DNA of 64,000 bases from Acridotheres tristis (GCA_037013685.1 CM072892.1:16373501-16437500), one strand, 5' to 3'. Positions 1 through 14,160 are shown, counted from the stretch's first letter. Numbers and translations: made by a program. The notes: generated by a model from the letters alone, not told the origin.

Positions 1-2044
1 TGCATGATTCAGCTCTATAGAAATACAACTAAAAGAGGAAAAGCCTGGCTCAAAGAAGAGAAAAGATTTTAAGAATAAATGGGTAGTAGATAACATTTAT
101 ATGTGTTGGCCTTAAGAACAGCTGAGTGGTGTTCCTGACACTGGTATTATGCTAACTAAAAGTAAACATGAGTGAAAAGATGGAAGGTATGTTTAGTTTC
201 AGGACATGCATCATTGAGTGATAGACTATGAGCTAGTTAGACATCACTTCAAGCAAAGGCAAATATGTTTTTGCTATCCAGTTGGGAAGCACGATCCTCA
301 TAGTTTCAAGATGTATTTAGGTATTTCAGACAGGCAGGGAGGGCTATGTAGGAGATATTGGCAGTTTGAATTAAATTTCTCTAACCTATGTACATTTTAC
401 CTGGCTGAAGCATATCAGAGAAGATTATGCAATCTGCATAACTTTACACTTCAGTGGTTTTCCTATGAAGGCATCTTCTGGATTCTGTACCAATCAAAAT
501 ACAAATTATTGAAGCATTTTCTGATCTTTAAAACATGGGAAGGTATCATATGCAGATTTTATCTCTTTTTGACAGCACATGAAGGATTAAATCAATGTGC
601 ATGACTTCCAAGTCTGGCTGAGAACATAAATAGGAAATTAGATGATCATATGGGTCTCTTCTTCTGTATTGGAGTAACACAGGAGGCAAGTAATTTATTT
701 AATGAAATGCCTTCACCTGCTATTGAAAGTGTTGAAAACTGGAAGTTTGTGTTCCAGATCCAGATGTACCTAACAGGTTGCAGGCCAAGGTTATCAGCTA
801 GTGAGACTACCAAGGAGAGGCAGTGCCTCTGTTCCACCAATGAAGAGAGATGTGAACTGAAAGGCACTCTGCTGTGTATCCCTGTTGTTACTTAATCTGA
901 AGCAATTAACTTAAAAGTTCAGTACCCTGAACTTTACTGCATCCTTCTGTACTGATTGATGTTCAGTTTTGACTTGGGAGTGGATAGCAAAAATCTGGTT
1001 TTTGGCTGAATATGTAATAATATTTCATAGGAATGATTTAAAAGCATGGGGAAGAGGGAAGGGGGAGACCATGTTCATTCTGACCATATATTGGTGTGTA
1101 GGAAATTGACTTCAACTCTTGAATGCTGCAGCATTTTAACAGAGGATATCAACATTGCTAAGAACAGTGTTTATTGCTCTTTGAACACAGATGGGAATTA
1201 ATCCTTTGGGGAAGCTCTCTTGTAATTTCATCAATCTTTTGCACTATTGCAAAAGAATAGACTTATTTTACTAGGACTCAGTTACAGCTCTTTTTTGGAT
1301 TTGGGGATTAGACAACTCGATAAAAAGTTTAATGGTCCAAGTTATTATTTGGGCTGTTTTGCATTAGCAAATTCCCATCTCTTGAAGCTTGCAGCCTAAA
1401 TAAGGTGAAAGAAGAAACAGCAATGACAGCTCCCAGGATGAAGGTCTGTGTGGATACACAAGGCAGCAGTATGTACTTCTGATGAAATGCAGCACTTGAG
1501 AGGTGCAGTATTTTGAGTGGACTTGATTATTGTATTGTTTATTCTGTTTAGTTCTGCTGATGGAGTCTATCTATTCCCTAACAGAAGTCTGTGTATAAAA
1601 CTTGGCAGTGGATCAAATATAAATGACAGTTTAGGTAGGATTTTGGATGCATAAAAATGACACTAGAACAAATTTTTGTGTCTGATGGATTGCATTTGAA
1701 AGGCTTTCTGAGCTTTAAGAAAAAGAGAGAAGGGAAATATGGATGAATTGGTAACTGCTTTTGCTATTCTGTATGTGATAGTCACAATTTGGATCACGAA
1801 AAATGTATTTTCTGTGTCAAGCCTGTGATTTGCATTGCTTTTCACAATGGATGAATAGATGGATGAAAAAAGGGTCTTTAACCTGACTCAGATTTTGTTA
1901 GCCACTTAGCCTGTTTGTATTATATTTCTCTACTTCAGAACCAGGACTCAGCAGCAGTAATGAGATTCATGCCATGTAACACAAATCTTGGTTTGAGCTC
2001 TTGCTTCATCAGCACTCTGCTAAAAGATTGGGTTAAAACTGTTA

Positions 2045-2835
2045 TGTGTGGGGTGCTGAGTTAGCCTTGGCTAACACCACATGCCGACCCAGCTGATCAG
2101 CTTCTCCCCTTCCTTAGAGGGGCCAGAGCAAAAAGTAGGATAAAATGGTAGCTTCACATAAAGACAGGGAGATAATTTACTAGTTACTGTTCTGGGCAAA
2201 ACAGGCATGATTTGGAGTAACTGAATTTAATTTGTTGCTAGTTAAAATATGGTGAGATACTAAGACAGAAAGACAGACATGAAAGTAACGCTTTTTCTCT
2301 CCCCTTTCCTAGGCTGAACTTCACTCCTGTGCCCCTCCCCATGTGGTGAGGGGCAAAGGAGTCATGGTGCAAGATAATTTGTTTCTGCCGCTCCTTCCCT
2401 CTCACGTTTTTCCTCTGCTCTGGCGTAAGCTCCCCACTGACAGCAGTCCTTCTTTGGAACAGGTTCTCCATGTGGTACAGTTCCTTCAGGGCATATCCAC
2501 CTGGCTTGGGTTCTCCCTGGCAAGTCCCTTGAGTCCCTTTTCTTGCACCATGGAGCACGTCTGTCCCTCTCCTTCTCTGACCTTGATATTGTGGGTTTTT
2601 TTGCTGTTTCTCACTCCTTTTGTTCTCTTTTATTTTGTTCTGTGGCATTTTGTGCCCTTTCTTAAATTCACTTTCCCAGAGGTGTTGTCATTTGTGCTGA
2701 GGGGCTCAGCTGTGTCTGGCTGCGGTCCTGTTGGAAGCAGCTGTGCCTGGGGCAGGGCAGCCCCTGCCTGGCCTTTTCCCACTGGAGCTACTCCTGCAGC
2801 CCCTCTGCTGCCAGCACCTTGCACCGGTTATAACT
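2045..2835. repeat. LTR-like repeat of an avian endogenous retrovirus, diverged copy
   Basis: The stretch opens with TGTGTGGGGTGC and continues with blocks shared with the copy at about 41.9 kb: an ACCCAGCTG block, CTCCCCTTCCTTA, a CAGGGAG block followed by TTACTAGTTAC, a hydrophilic GGCAAAACAGGC stretch, a TTTAATTTG block, GGCTGAACTTCACT, and a T/C-rich half with TGCCGCTCC and CTCTGCTCTGG. This order is that of an LTR-like repeat common in neoavian genomes, as I remember it. It is GC-richer than its surroundings and carries long open frames on both strands (for example 2343-2837) that are by-products. Orientation and the exact right end are uncertain. No internal retroviral genes are attached, so it looks like a solitary LTR. 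Confidence 0.7.
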
Positions 2836-5800
2836 AGTACAGCAGGATTTTCAACAACTGTAGCAGCTGGCAAAGAAATCATGTGCAGCCCTGAAGGTCA
2901 CAAAAATGCGGTCCTTGGATAGTGTGTAGCCTGTTCAGCTCCTCCTCAAGTGTTCCGTGTTCACATCCTGAGTATCACCTCTTGAACGGAACTGAGAAAA
3001 ACCCCAAGTTATTAGAAATAAAATCTTAGAGCACTTTTCACTAATTAAACTTTGTGAGTGTTCCCAACTCAGTTAACTAACTTTAAAAGGTTCCTTTGAA
3101 GAAAACGAACTGAAGAAATTTTCATTGCTGGTTGAATTTTGTCTAACATTTCAAATGAGCAGCATGATGGTGAAGCATGGTCATGACAGTTAGTGGATGC
3201 TTTGAGTACATAATTGCTTGCTCACAGAATATTGGAAGAGGTTAAAATACTAAATGCTGAATATCTGAAACTAATCTGAATGTATTTTAAAGTGCTCCTA
3301 GAACGGAGAAACACAATTGGAAGCTCACATTGCAAAACTGATTGCAAGGCCATCATATATTTTTGTAGTAGAGTTTCATAGGAAGTGTCTACAATGGACT
3401 TCAGTATGAAGGTTGTATCTGCTCAGGGCATTTTCAGGACATCAGTATTGTTGTGTTTTCTTTCCTTCCTTTGGAAACAAAATGAGGAAACCTTAGGTTC
3501 GTTCAGAAGCCAGCTGAATGGATAAAATAAAAGATCCATGAATTTCCGTGGGTGTTTCCGGCCATTCATTGTTGCTATAATTGGAATGTGACCTTGCTCA
3601 AGTTCAGTGAGATGTATGGCTCTGTCTGGAAAAGCACTGAGGGGGCGAATTTTTATAGTTTAAATGAGGTAGAATGATGTAGTTCTGTAGAAACTTTAGC
3701 CAGTGTGAAATACTGCATTACTGTGGAGAGAGAATGCATGCCCAGGAAGTTCATATGCTACCAAGAGCATTATGACATTGCCATGAAAATAGGACATTAC
3801 CTACAGGTATCAAGTTGCTCATGGAAATACACCAATATTGTAAAACAATGTTTTTTTTAACCTAGTGAATTTCTTACTACTTTTGCTTTCCCATTTCTGT
3901 TTGATCCCATTTCTGGGATCTCTTCTCTGACTGCCTTTCCTCTCAACACCTTATTTCTATAGTCTCCTATTAGACCTATCCTCACATTTGGCCTGGCAGA
4001 GTAATGGAACAGAGAGGAGTTAGGAGCAGAGTAGCAAACCCAAAGGGTTATGAATTATTTTACATGTCTAATTTTATTTGTCACTTCTGCGCTGCTCCCT
4101 TATCTTGATATAAGTAGGACCTAAAAATAGAAACATCTTATCAGTTTTCATCTGTTTTGCAGCCTTGTGAAATACAAGACCTGAGATGTATGGTTAAAGC
4201 TTATCCTCAGAGTAAACAAGAAATTTCTAAACCTCTTAGGACTCATACCCTACTTAGAAGGTGTCTACCAAATTTTTTTTTATACATACAGTTGCTAGTG
4301 TGATTTGCATATGCAAAGCTTTCCTAAGAGATTGAAATGGGACATCTCTGCCAGAGAAGTTTGCAGACCATGTGACATGCCTTTTTGCATGTCCACAAAA
4401 GTAGAAGTGGAGGACTCTCTTCATTTGTTATCCTCTTTGTTTTCCTCCTATTGCATTCACTGTCACATTTGTAGAACAAGCTTACTAAGTACAGACATTT
4501 TTGTGAATGAAGAGCAAAGATGGTGACAGTACTTAGATGTGTTGTCTTATTTTTGACTGACAGCTTTGTTTCTTCAGATAGCCAGGGGTGTTACAACAGT
4601 GTAAGTGATGATGTGGATCGTCTGCTTGTACTCACACTGCGTGTTCATCTGGAATAGAAGATGCTAGTGTGTGATTTCACAAGTAACCAAGCTGGTTTAA
4701 TGCCTGATGCTATTATGTAGTTTTTTCTTCCTGCTTTTAATCAAGCTGCTAATTCTCTATGCAGCCACTCCCTTGTGTTGATGAACACCAGAGGTGGGAA
4801 TCACTGTGCTTGGCCAGCGGAAAACTCTGTGCTTCTTGTTCTGGGGCCTGCTGTGTCTGCTGGCTTGCCAAGCTCGTTTGCCTCCCACAGGAGTCTGAGT
4901 AGTGTAACAACTGATAGAAAACCAACAGTAGCAGCAGCCAGTGGAGGGCAAAGGTGAGGGGAACTGTGAGGAAGCATGTAGCTGGTCTTAGTGGAATGAG
5001 CTAAGTATTTTGGATATTTGAGGCTTATAACTGCTTAATTTATAAGGATATTTCTATAGATTATGAATGTAATTATTTTAGAAATTGGATGTCTCCTGTA
5101 GTAATGTTGGGTTGATTGCACTTTTGCCTTGTTTAAAAGTTACAAGAAATGGTAGCCAGATTTATCTGTGAATGGATACTGGTATATATCTGTATTATAA
5201 TTGCTCTCAGTTCCTTTAAACTAACTTTAAGGTTTAAAGGTTAGGATTAACTTTTCTATAGGAAAATAATTCATTAGCATAAACTCAGGATCATTGATAC
5301 CACTCCTGTTTAGGTTTGATTTGCATGGTAGTATAGAAGGGGGTAGAAGGTCCTTAACTGTACCAAATATGAGCCATCCTCCTTCCATACCAAATCTGGA
5401 CCATTCGTCCTCCCCACAAATCAGTCTTTTTAAGAATAAAATCCTAGAATTTAATGGTTCAGTTCTTCACAGTTTTCTCTGCACTGAATGCTGTTTAATT
5501 TGCAGTGGTAATGAGTGACTGAAGGTAATAACTTTGTAAAAAACAAAGTAGCAGAACACTGAGCTAACTTAGATGAGGTAAAGATGTCTGGCTGATAGTG
5601 TGAGGTGGGTAGCCAGACCTTTAAAAATTGGAGAGCATTTGATCTCTGCTCCAGGCTGTGGAGGGAAATGCTGAATCTGGGCATTTCTCTGGTGTTAGCA
5701 AATGTGTGGCAGAATGCATAGTGGCAGTTTTTAGTAGCTGCTCTGATCAGCAGTGTTATCAGTTGCTCAGGAGTTACTTCAGGAGGTGTTGCATGAGTTT

Positions 5801-5900
5801 CTGCAAGTTCCCACCCCACTGATGACCTGTGTGTAATTGGTATGATTTCACTCAGAATTTGTATACATAAGCTGAAATCCTTTACTATAATCTCATATTA

Positions 5901-5929
5901 TCTAGAGTTGTAAAATCTAGAGTTGTAAA
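5901..5929. repeat. Short tandem duplication, 15-bp period
   Basis: TCTAGAGTTGTAAA occurs twice in direct orientation, at 5901-5914 and 5916-5929, separated by a single A. It is a recent-looking local duplication in the intron. Confidence 0.85.
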
Positions 5930-7639
5930 CTGTGCTTTTTTAACAAAAAATGGGTGGGAAATCCCTTTTATTTCTAGAATTTTGAATGCAGCCTGCTTGA
6001 GACCAATAACTTGGTTTATCTCCATAAAACTTTTGCAAAGGCAACCAAGATATGAAAACACCAGCAGCTTACAGGCCCTCCCATATTTTTCTGCAATTAA
6101 TTATATGAGCAAGTTGTAGCTCATCTTTTAAGTGTGCCTTATCTCAAACTCAGATTTGCGTGGGCCCAGCTTGCAGCTACACTTCTGTTTTTCTTTTTAC
6201 TATTTATTTGCAGTCTCTCTAGCTTAATGGGAATAAAATGGTGTGCATTAATCAAGGCTTCAATGGGAGTGCATTAGAGCTGGGCTTAAGGAAAGGCAGA
6301 CCAGGGATCTGTTGTTTTAGAACAGCTGGTAGAATAAAAACAAAACAAAAAAAACCCACAAAAAATGAACCCCACCAAAACTCCAACCAACCGAGTTGAC
6401 AAAAGGTGCTTTCTATCTTAACACTGGTAGTTATGTACCTGAGGCAATTGTTTCTTAGACTGACAGATGTAGGGTACTATCTTTCAACTATTTACTTGAG
6501 GCTCCCCAGGTGGACCTGGAAAGCTAGGAGACAATTTGAAGTGGTAGAGAACTGCAAGATTTTGCCGTTTGGAGAACAGAGGCTCATCTCTGTGCTTTCA
6601 TCTGAGCTTTGCATCATCCAACAGTGAAAAATGTCCCTCTTCTGACCTGGCAATTAATTAGTGATTTCGGTTTTTGTCAGTCATTTTCTTTTTGTGACAA
6701 CAAAAGTTGGATTCCATTGTCATCATCTCTCAAATTTGCACTGTGCTGCAATATAGATGTTTGTTAAAGAATGGACAAGAGCCACTGTCTTTACAGCATG
6801 GCTTGGGTTTTGCCTTCCATCTAATAGTCTCTATTATTTTGTTGTTGTCAGTAGCAACAGGAAAACTGTTTTGTCCTTTGAGAAATAAATCATGGCAAGA
6901 AGCAAGATTGGAACGAATTCCTAGCTATCAGAACATGTGCTTTTCCTGTTCTCTTAGTCATTCTTTGATCTTTATAACTTAAACAAAACATAGATGGGAA
7001 GAAGCTAAATTTTGATTGTTCTTCCTCAGTGTGGTTGATGGAACCTGCTTCCAGTTAAACAGTCAAAGATGATGGTGGTTCTGTTTCCCACAGCTGTGTT
7101 TCCCAGTCTTGGGTATGATACACATTCTTATTTCTTGGTTATACATTGCATTTGACTGAATGAGGCAAGTTTTATTCAATTGTAAGCCTATCAATAGTCT
7201 AGATGATACATTGTGACTGCCCTGGCTTGATTATTTACTGTTCTTATGGCCTTAACATTTCACAAAATTTGGTGAGCTTGAATATAAAAAAATAGTTGGA
7301 AACAGTTTTCTATTCTGAATATGTGTCATCATGAAATAAATTTCAGTGGTAGTGGTACTTTGAAAGTAAATTTGCCTATGCGAAAATAGATTGGAAAGCC
7401 TGTAATATTTTCCTTCAAAGCAAGTTCTAGCTGTCATGCAGGAAAATTGTGTAGATACAATATAGCTGCACAGTAAAAAGTAGCCATGCCCACTGTGTAC
7501 TTAAGAGGCAGAGAAATGAATGGCTGTATGTAATTAAAGGTGTTAGTAAAATTAAATTTCTTTTAATAGCTGACTCTGTATTTTCGGCTTCTGGTTTTAC
7601 ATGTGTGACATCTGTGTGACACTTTCTACCAGCAGTGCT

Positions 7640-7806
7640 TGTTGGGCTGCACATATTCTCTGGATACTTTTCTGCTGTCTCCAGAGACCTGGCTGGACAA
7701 GATGCTGGGCAGTCTGCTCTAGTTGATCTTGCTTGGATCAGGGGCTTTGGACTAGATGATCTCCAGAGGTCCCTTCCAACCTCATCCATCCTTTGATGCT
7801 GTGAAT
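7640..7806 (+). mobile_element. CR1 LINE fragment, 3' end, plus orientation
   Basis: The stretch around 7736-7790, GGACTAGATGATCTCCAGAG followed by GTCCCTTCCAACC, is the typical 3' untranslated end of avian CR1. Just before it, CCTGGCTGGACAAGATGCTGGGCAG... is the preceding CR1 segment. The element ends near TTGATGCTGTGAATTCTTG, a decayed version of the terminal ATTCTATG-type repeat. It is heavily 5' truncated, as CR1 copies usually are. Confidence 0.88.
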
Positions 7807-10800
7807 TCTTGTTACTAAGTAGTCAGTGATGGAATCATAAGTGACATCTGTATATATGTATATTATTTTTCTTGTTTTTAATGTAAACCTTGTAGAAATC
7901 TAAGAATAGTTTTAGCATTCGTTTTAAGTTACATAGCTCCTGGTCCAGACAAACTTGAATGAGTACTTGGAGATTTGTACTGATACTCCTCTTCAAGCCA
8001 ATACTCTTACTGATACATAGTGAACAAAGCAAATGTCTGCTTTAAGTGCATAGTCAACGTGTTCCTGGGTAAAAATCATGTGTTTCATGCTTTTTCTGCC
8101 AGATGAATATGAAATCAGTTCTAAATTAAGGAGTTCCAGATCCTCCTCTGGAACAGAGCTCAATTGACCCCTTTGGGATCCTTCTTGCTACATATCAATC
8201 TTAGATAAAATTCCTTAGAGTTTTTGTTTTTTTGGTTGGTGTTGTGACTTTTTTTTTTTTTACTCTGAGCCTTCAGTTTTATCTTTAGAGAGACTAGGAG
8301 TTTTAGGGATTGAGTAGAAATAGTTTCTTTTCTCAGTCCCAAGCTAGTTTCCCTCTGGGAAGGCTTGAAGCACCACAAGGGAGTTAACAAAGCAAATTTC
8401 AACTTCCTGGAATTATGCACATCAATGTATGGTCCCTTTGGGATCCTGGAAGTCTCATACTTGTCCTCTTTACCCCTTATCCCTTTCCTACCCTGATTTT
8501 TTTTTTTTTTTCCTAATAGTCCTGAGTTAAGAGTTGAGTTTTTATTTTTTTTTTCTTTCTGAACTCCAGGACAGAGCAGTTGAAGCAGCAGTGTCTTCTA
8601 TTCTTTCAACTCCACGCTTCATCTAATTAATCTCGCCTCATGCAGTACCTTCATTTGAGACTAATGATAACCATGATCTTTAGACTACAATGCATTTGGA
8701 CAGTTATGCTTTTCTAAAATAAGTTACCTGAAATATTTAAGATTTTGGTGAAGAGTGGGTGAAATGATGCATCATGTGATATAACATGCTTCTAGATTTA
8801 TCTGCTTGCTTACAAGGAACGATTAAAGTTTGTTTGACCAATCAGATTCTCTAGGTATTTTGCTCTGTATTTCCTATTCCTAAATACAACCTATTTAAAT
8901 TCAAATCCCCAGGACCTGAGTCTGAGGTTGAGCCTCTTTGCTTAAATCATTGTGGTAGGAGAGTTTATCCTAAAAATGCACTTTTTTCTTGCAACTGTGT
9001 AATTCAGAGGAAAGGAAAGTGAAATACTAAAAATGTTTCTTTTAATCTATGCCATGGGGCATATAAGAAGAAAGAATGCTTTTCTCTATACTCTTTCTTG
9101 CTGTGGATCTTGAGCTGTTGAGGGAGGCTCCATAAATAACATATAACTATTGTTGTTAGCACAGAATGTGTATTCTTGCCAGTGTACCACAGCTGCATGA
9201 TATGGATGTTTAATTGCAGAGAAACATCTGGTGCATGGAGACTTGATAACTGGAGCGGGGTTGTTGACAGTTGTTGCCATAGTTGTGATAGCTGTTGTTA
9301 TCCAAGAGGTGTGTTTCCCTTGTTTCCAAGTATTTCCTTCTGAAAAAAGTGATTATCAGACCCTTAAATTTTTTTCTGCATTAATACTAGGAACACTTGA
9401 GAAACCACATTTATAGTAGTCATGATCTAGACAAACTTCAGTGCTTTGCCTTGCTTTTTATCTGAACCACCACAGGACAAGTAATATTTACCAAAACACT
9501 TCTTTGGTGCTCCACAGAACAACAGGTAACAAGCAGGTTCCTTAGTTCTATTGAAACCATGTCGTCATTCACTGTGAATGCATCTTGGTGTACTCTGGAG
9601 TTGAATAAACTTTAAAAATCACTTATTGGAGTGAATTCTGAAGGCAAGAGTGAGCTCCTAATCTGTATTCAGCTATGCTTTTTTTTGTAGCTATATGCAA
9701 TGTTGCCATTCTTCTCTTTCTCCCTCTCCTTACCCTTACTTTTAGAAAGGAATTTAGAGCTAGATATTCCTCTCACATAGCCTGCTAACAACCCTGGGTT
9801 CTTCAACAACTGCCTGGAGGTTGTGGTAGCATTCATCAGAAAGATGACTATTTTCCATTTTAGTGTGTGATTCAGCGGATGGTTCAAGATAGACCATTGT
9901 TTTAACCTAAGTAAATATTAGTGTTATAAGTAATTTTCATCATTCTTGACCAAGGATAAAAAAAGACTAATTCTCTATTTTAATTCTGTTTTTCTGTAAC
10001 TGCTTCAGATGAAGAACTTATTTCGAAAAGCAGATATTAAAAATAAAGTAGCAAAGCGGCTTTCATTAAGATATTTTTAGAGACTATTTTACAAAGACAC
10101 GTCATTGTGTGCTTTTTCCTAACCCCTAGTTATGCTAGCCTGTATTCTTATTTTGAAGATGATTCATATTGATCCATAGTGCAAAGAGGGATCACCATGT
10201 CTACACAAGGCACTTCTCAACAAATGTCTAAGCTTTCTCTAAGCTGAAAGAAAGCAGCTTACATTAAGTGTCTATGTTTTTTTCTTTTTGCTTTCAGTGC
10301 TAAGAGAAATGTGCCTTTCACCTAAAGCATCCTTGAGTTTGTCTTGGGATTCCAAGGTGCCCAGATCTGTCTTTGATTATAGGCAGGAGACATCCTGTTA
10401 GTCAGGTGGATTGTTTCAGTGATACTGTGATGTTGCAGAAACAGATGGGCAAGTTAGGCTGTTCTTGTCCAAAATGGTTCTGCAATGCAGTTGTGATGTA
10501 AGTCATCAAATATCTCCTAAATCTGCTAGGTAATTGTTGGTGATGGGTTCTTCAGCAGAGAAATAGATAAATAAGAGGGAATCTTTCCTTTAATCAATAA
10601 TTTTATGCTGTACCATAACTGTGTCAATTTTCTAAAAGTGGGATATTGGTTTTCATGGTACTGAAACTGTTTTTGAACAGTTTTTTTTCTGAAACATCCA
10701 TTGAGACTGGTTGAAGGAACACTAAACTTCATGTTATCAACTTTGCACGGTTTAATTCTGTCTCTGTAAAATATCTAATAGAAGAATATCGTCTAGATCA

Positions 10801-11247
10801 CTCATTCTGTGCTGGAAGAAAAAGAAAAGCAATTTCTTCTCAAACAGTTCTCACAATTTTTCAGGATGTCTTAAGGGATAACTGTAACTAATGGAAAACT
10901 CTGCTAGAGCTATGGCTTCATAAAGTGTTTCCTTCAGAAACGTCTATGTAATTGGAATTTTGTTAGAAGCGCCATTGAATATCGTTCTTACTGGCACAGA
11001 ATGGTTGACATACATAAAACCAATGCTTTGTTAATAAAGTACTCGCGCAGTAATAATTTGATTTAAAAGTTTGTGGCCAGTATCTGGCCCTGATTGACTG
11101 ACCTAGCAGATGAGTGACTCAGTAAGTAAGAAAACTCTGCTTTGCAGTGGCTTTTATGGTTTGCAGTCTGTGACCTGTTGTTTTCAAGTGTTGTCATCAG
11201 CAGCTGCACCAGTGCAGCACTTCTGTGATGAAAGCCAGTCTGACAGT

Positions 11248-11249
<2 letters not shown>

Positions 11250-11292
<43 letters not shown>
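11250..11292. repeat. (CT)n microsatellite, about 21 units
   Basis: An uninterrupted CT repeat runs for about 43 bases. The purity suggests it is polymorphic in length. The 112-residue open frame over it (11110-11448) encodes a Ser-Leu run only because of the repeat. Confidence 0.97.
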
Positions 11293-11294
<2 letters not shown>

Positions 11295-13689
11295 GGTGCT
11301 GTGTCTCATGATCTACAGCAGAGGCACAGGGAAAGGGTGGGCTGTGCTGTATATGAACGACCTACAAAAGCAGCTTTTGTTTTGCTGCTTGGTCAAATCT
11401 GTGTGTAAATTGCAGTTGCTGTTTTCTCCTCTCCCACCTTTCCTTTGAAGGAAAGTATGGGCAATACATGTCACTGCACTGTGATTCTTTCTAGCTGCTG
11501 TGTGGATCATTATCTTCTCTGACTTGCATTAAGGATGGGAACAGAATACCTGGGTCCTATAGACTACTGTGATTCTCATCTTAAGGTGCCTGGATAGTTT
11601 CAGAGTTAAGGCTTTGTTCTTGCTTGTGGCCTCTCTTTAGAAGCATTAAATTTCTAAAGTTTTCAAGTCATTATCAGAGAGGTGAAACTTATGGTGAAGG
11701 GGGTAGGATGAGAGAGGGAAGGGAGAGAGAAGATAAATTAAATTTTCTAGAGGTGGCTTCTTGTTTCTTTCCTCTTCCTTTCCCCAGTGTGAGAAATTCT
11801 GCTGTGTATAAGAGAGGAATTATCTTACAAGCTTTCTGCAGAGTGCTAGATCTGTGTCTGTCCCTGTCTTGTTCTACTGTGGCCCAACAAATGGGTGAGA
11901 ATTGGGTCTTCTAAAGCTGGTCTTCCTCTTTCTGTGGTGCAGCTGATATGGCTACACTTTACTCTTGCATGTACCAGTGCTGTTGTTTGGTTTCTTTTCC
12001 CCATTAGTAATAGAAATGATTTCAGCACTTTGTTTTACAAATCCTCATGCCTCAAGGTATGCATTTTTGTACTTGGCAGTGAGAGGTTTATTTTCTTTTT
12101 ATTTGATGCCTGACCTGTTCTTTGCCTCATGTGTTGTAAGAATCCAAACCAGTTGTTTCACATGCTTCCTTGACAAATTTGCAGTTTATATAAACAAAGC
12201 GTATCTGGCAGCTGGTGCTGTTGTATAGATGTTCTTACCTCAACAATACAGTTGTTCTTACCTCTTTGTCCGTAGAGATAGAGCTACTGTATTTAACTTA
12301 ATTAAAGAAATGCTTGTTACAACAGTGTGGACCAGAACAAGTTTTAGGACCTACTTGAAGGGTTGCATATGAGAGGGAAAGAGACATGTGATACTTTCTT
12401 CTTTGGCACTTCTGAAGTTCTGCTATTTGAAGTGTTAAAGAATGTCAATGATAGATCTCACTCTTTTCATTGTAAACCGCCTTGGTGGTATTTCAGCTCC
12501 TGAACCAAAACACTTGTTTTAGAGTGTCATTGAGATTCCTTGCTATGTTTGACAATCTTATTTCCTCAGCCTTCTTTGGAAATGGAGCTTGCTCAGTGAA
12601 ACTCTAAACTGAATAAAAGGAAAGAAATGTTACTTGTTAAATGAAATACTTTGGTTTTGATGAGTACAGATCAGAGAAGAAGTATCCACTTGCAAATCTC
12701 TTAAAACATAAAGTAATCAGCTTGACATATTTTCACCCTTTTTTAAAGTTGCCACTTAGCTTTAAAAATACAATTAACAAAATTAATCTTCATTGTTCTT
12801 CTCCCAAGTAGGACATTAACAAACAGGAGTAGACCTTGAAAACAATACTTTAGGTCAGAATGGTAATCTCCTGTTTAAAGAGGCTCATAAACAAAAATTT
12901 TTTACTCAGAACAGACTCTGGAGTCTTCTGAATATTATAAGTAAAATGCCTGTCCTGAAAGGACCCCCCAGTGACTGAGTCTTTCAAAGGCAATTAACTT
13001 CAGTGAACTGGTTCAGTTTTGTAAGCTTGGAGCCTCTGATCTCTGAGAGCCTTTCACACAGCTCCTGTTAAACTCCTTGAACCAAGCTAACCTGCCTTGA
13101 ATTGGTGTACAAAATCAGGTGTCTTTTCTGTGCATGAGGTTTAAACTCTTTGATTTCCAGAGAGTTGGAATAATTGCGGAAAGTGCAGTCCTCCAGAGTG
13201 TTCTGCTAAAGCTATCTTTGAGTGGGGTAGTGCTGGTTCATAATACCTGATTTTGCTATTTGTTTGTAATAGTACTGTGGCTTTGGTAATGAAATGTGGG
13301 ATTTGGAATAAGTCTGTTACAAAGGAGATTTGGGCTGAAATACCATATTTAGATTTGGTCACTTTAATTTCTTGTTTAGTTTGCAGTTTGAAGCTGAAGC
13401 TACACAAGCTGTTGATTTTTACCAATTATGCTGTGATTTCTGTTTGAAGGAAAAAGAAAGACCATGCAGAAAACAGACTGCAACAAAATAGATACTGAGT
13501 ATCTTTAAAAATTAAAAAAACCTCCAAACATTGTAGCATTGGGCTTTTTTGGAAAATTTACTTACCACACAATTGTCTCTACCATTTGTGCTTTTTAGTA
13601 TATGTATCAGAACTTGCATAAAATATGTTGATATTGATGGAAAAAACTCTATTCGATGGAAAAGTCTCATGAAATGAAGCATTATGCCC

Positions 13690-14160
13690 TACTGTGTTGT
13701 GCAAAGGGGAATGCAAGCCACTGATAGCCTGATGGGTTATGTCAGTGTGAAAGAGCTGGCCAAGGCCATTGCATGGACACTCATTTCTTTGAAGGTCCTT
13801 GTGATGGTGGGTAATTCTTGGTGACTGGAAAGAGGTATTTATGGCCACTTGCAAGGAAGGTCCAAGGACTGGAGGTTGATCAGCCTAACCTTAGGCCCTG
13901 AGAAGATTAGGAATGTCCTGGTAGGATAAGGAGGTGATTGGGATCAGTTGACATGAGTTTATCAGGGACAAACCAACAAACAGCTTTTGATGAGAAGTGA
14001 CTGACTGTATGGATGGAGACAGTGGTCCCGAGTCAATGGTCAAAAATTGCAACAAGGGAAACATTGAGTAGATAACAAGCTAAAGATTTCTAGAAATGTT
14101 GTGCAATGTCATCTGGAGGGGTTTTGTAATCTGTGGAAATGCTCAAAACTATGTATAATC
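13690..14160 (+). mobile_element. Old CR1 LINE fragment, reverse-transcriptase region, plus orientation
   Basis: Blocks in the order found in avian CR1 ORF2 are visible: GAGCTGGCCAAGGCCATTGC (about 13751), GGTGACTGGAAAGAGG (about 13820), GTTGATCAGCCTAACC (about 13875), and CATGAGTTTATC... followed by ACCAACCTGA-like sequence (13950-13980). A later segment near 14110-14150 resembles the 3' region (GGAAATGCTCAAAAC). Stops and indels break the frame. It is much more diverged than the other CR1 copies here, so the boundaries are approximate. Confidence 0.62.

Noticed and set aside
218..604. Open frame of 128 residues at the left edge
   Set aside because: No recognisable domain, low-complexity aromatic composition typical of translated AT-rich intron, and no splice-site pair in phase with TTC7B.
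2343..2837. Open frame of 164 residues on the plus strand, with opposite-strand frames
   Set aside because: It lies entirely within the LTR-like repeat, has Ser/Leu/Pro-rich composition without domain features, and no splice or promoter context.
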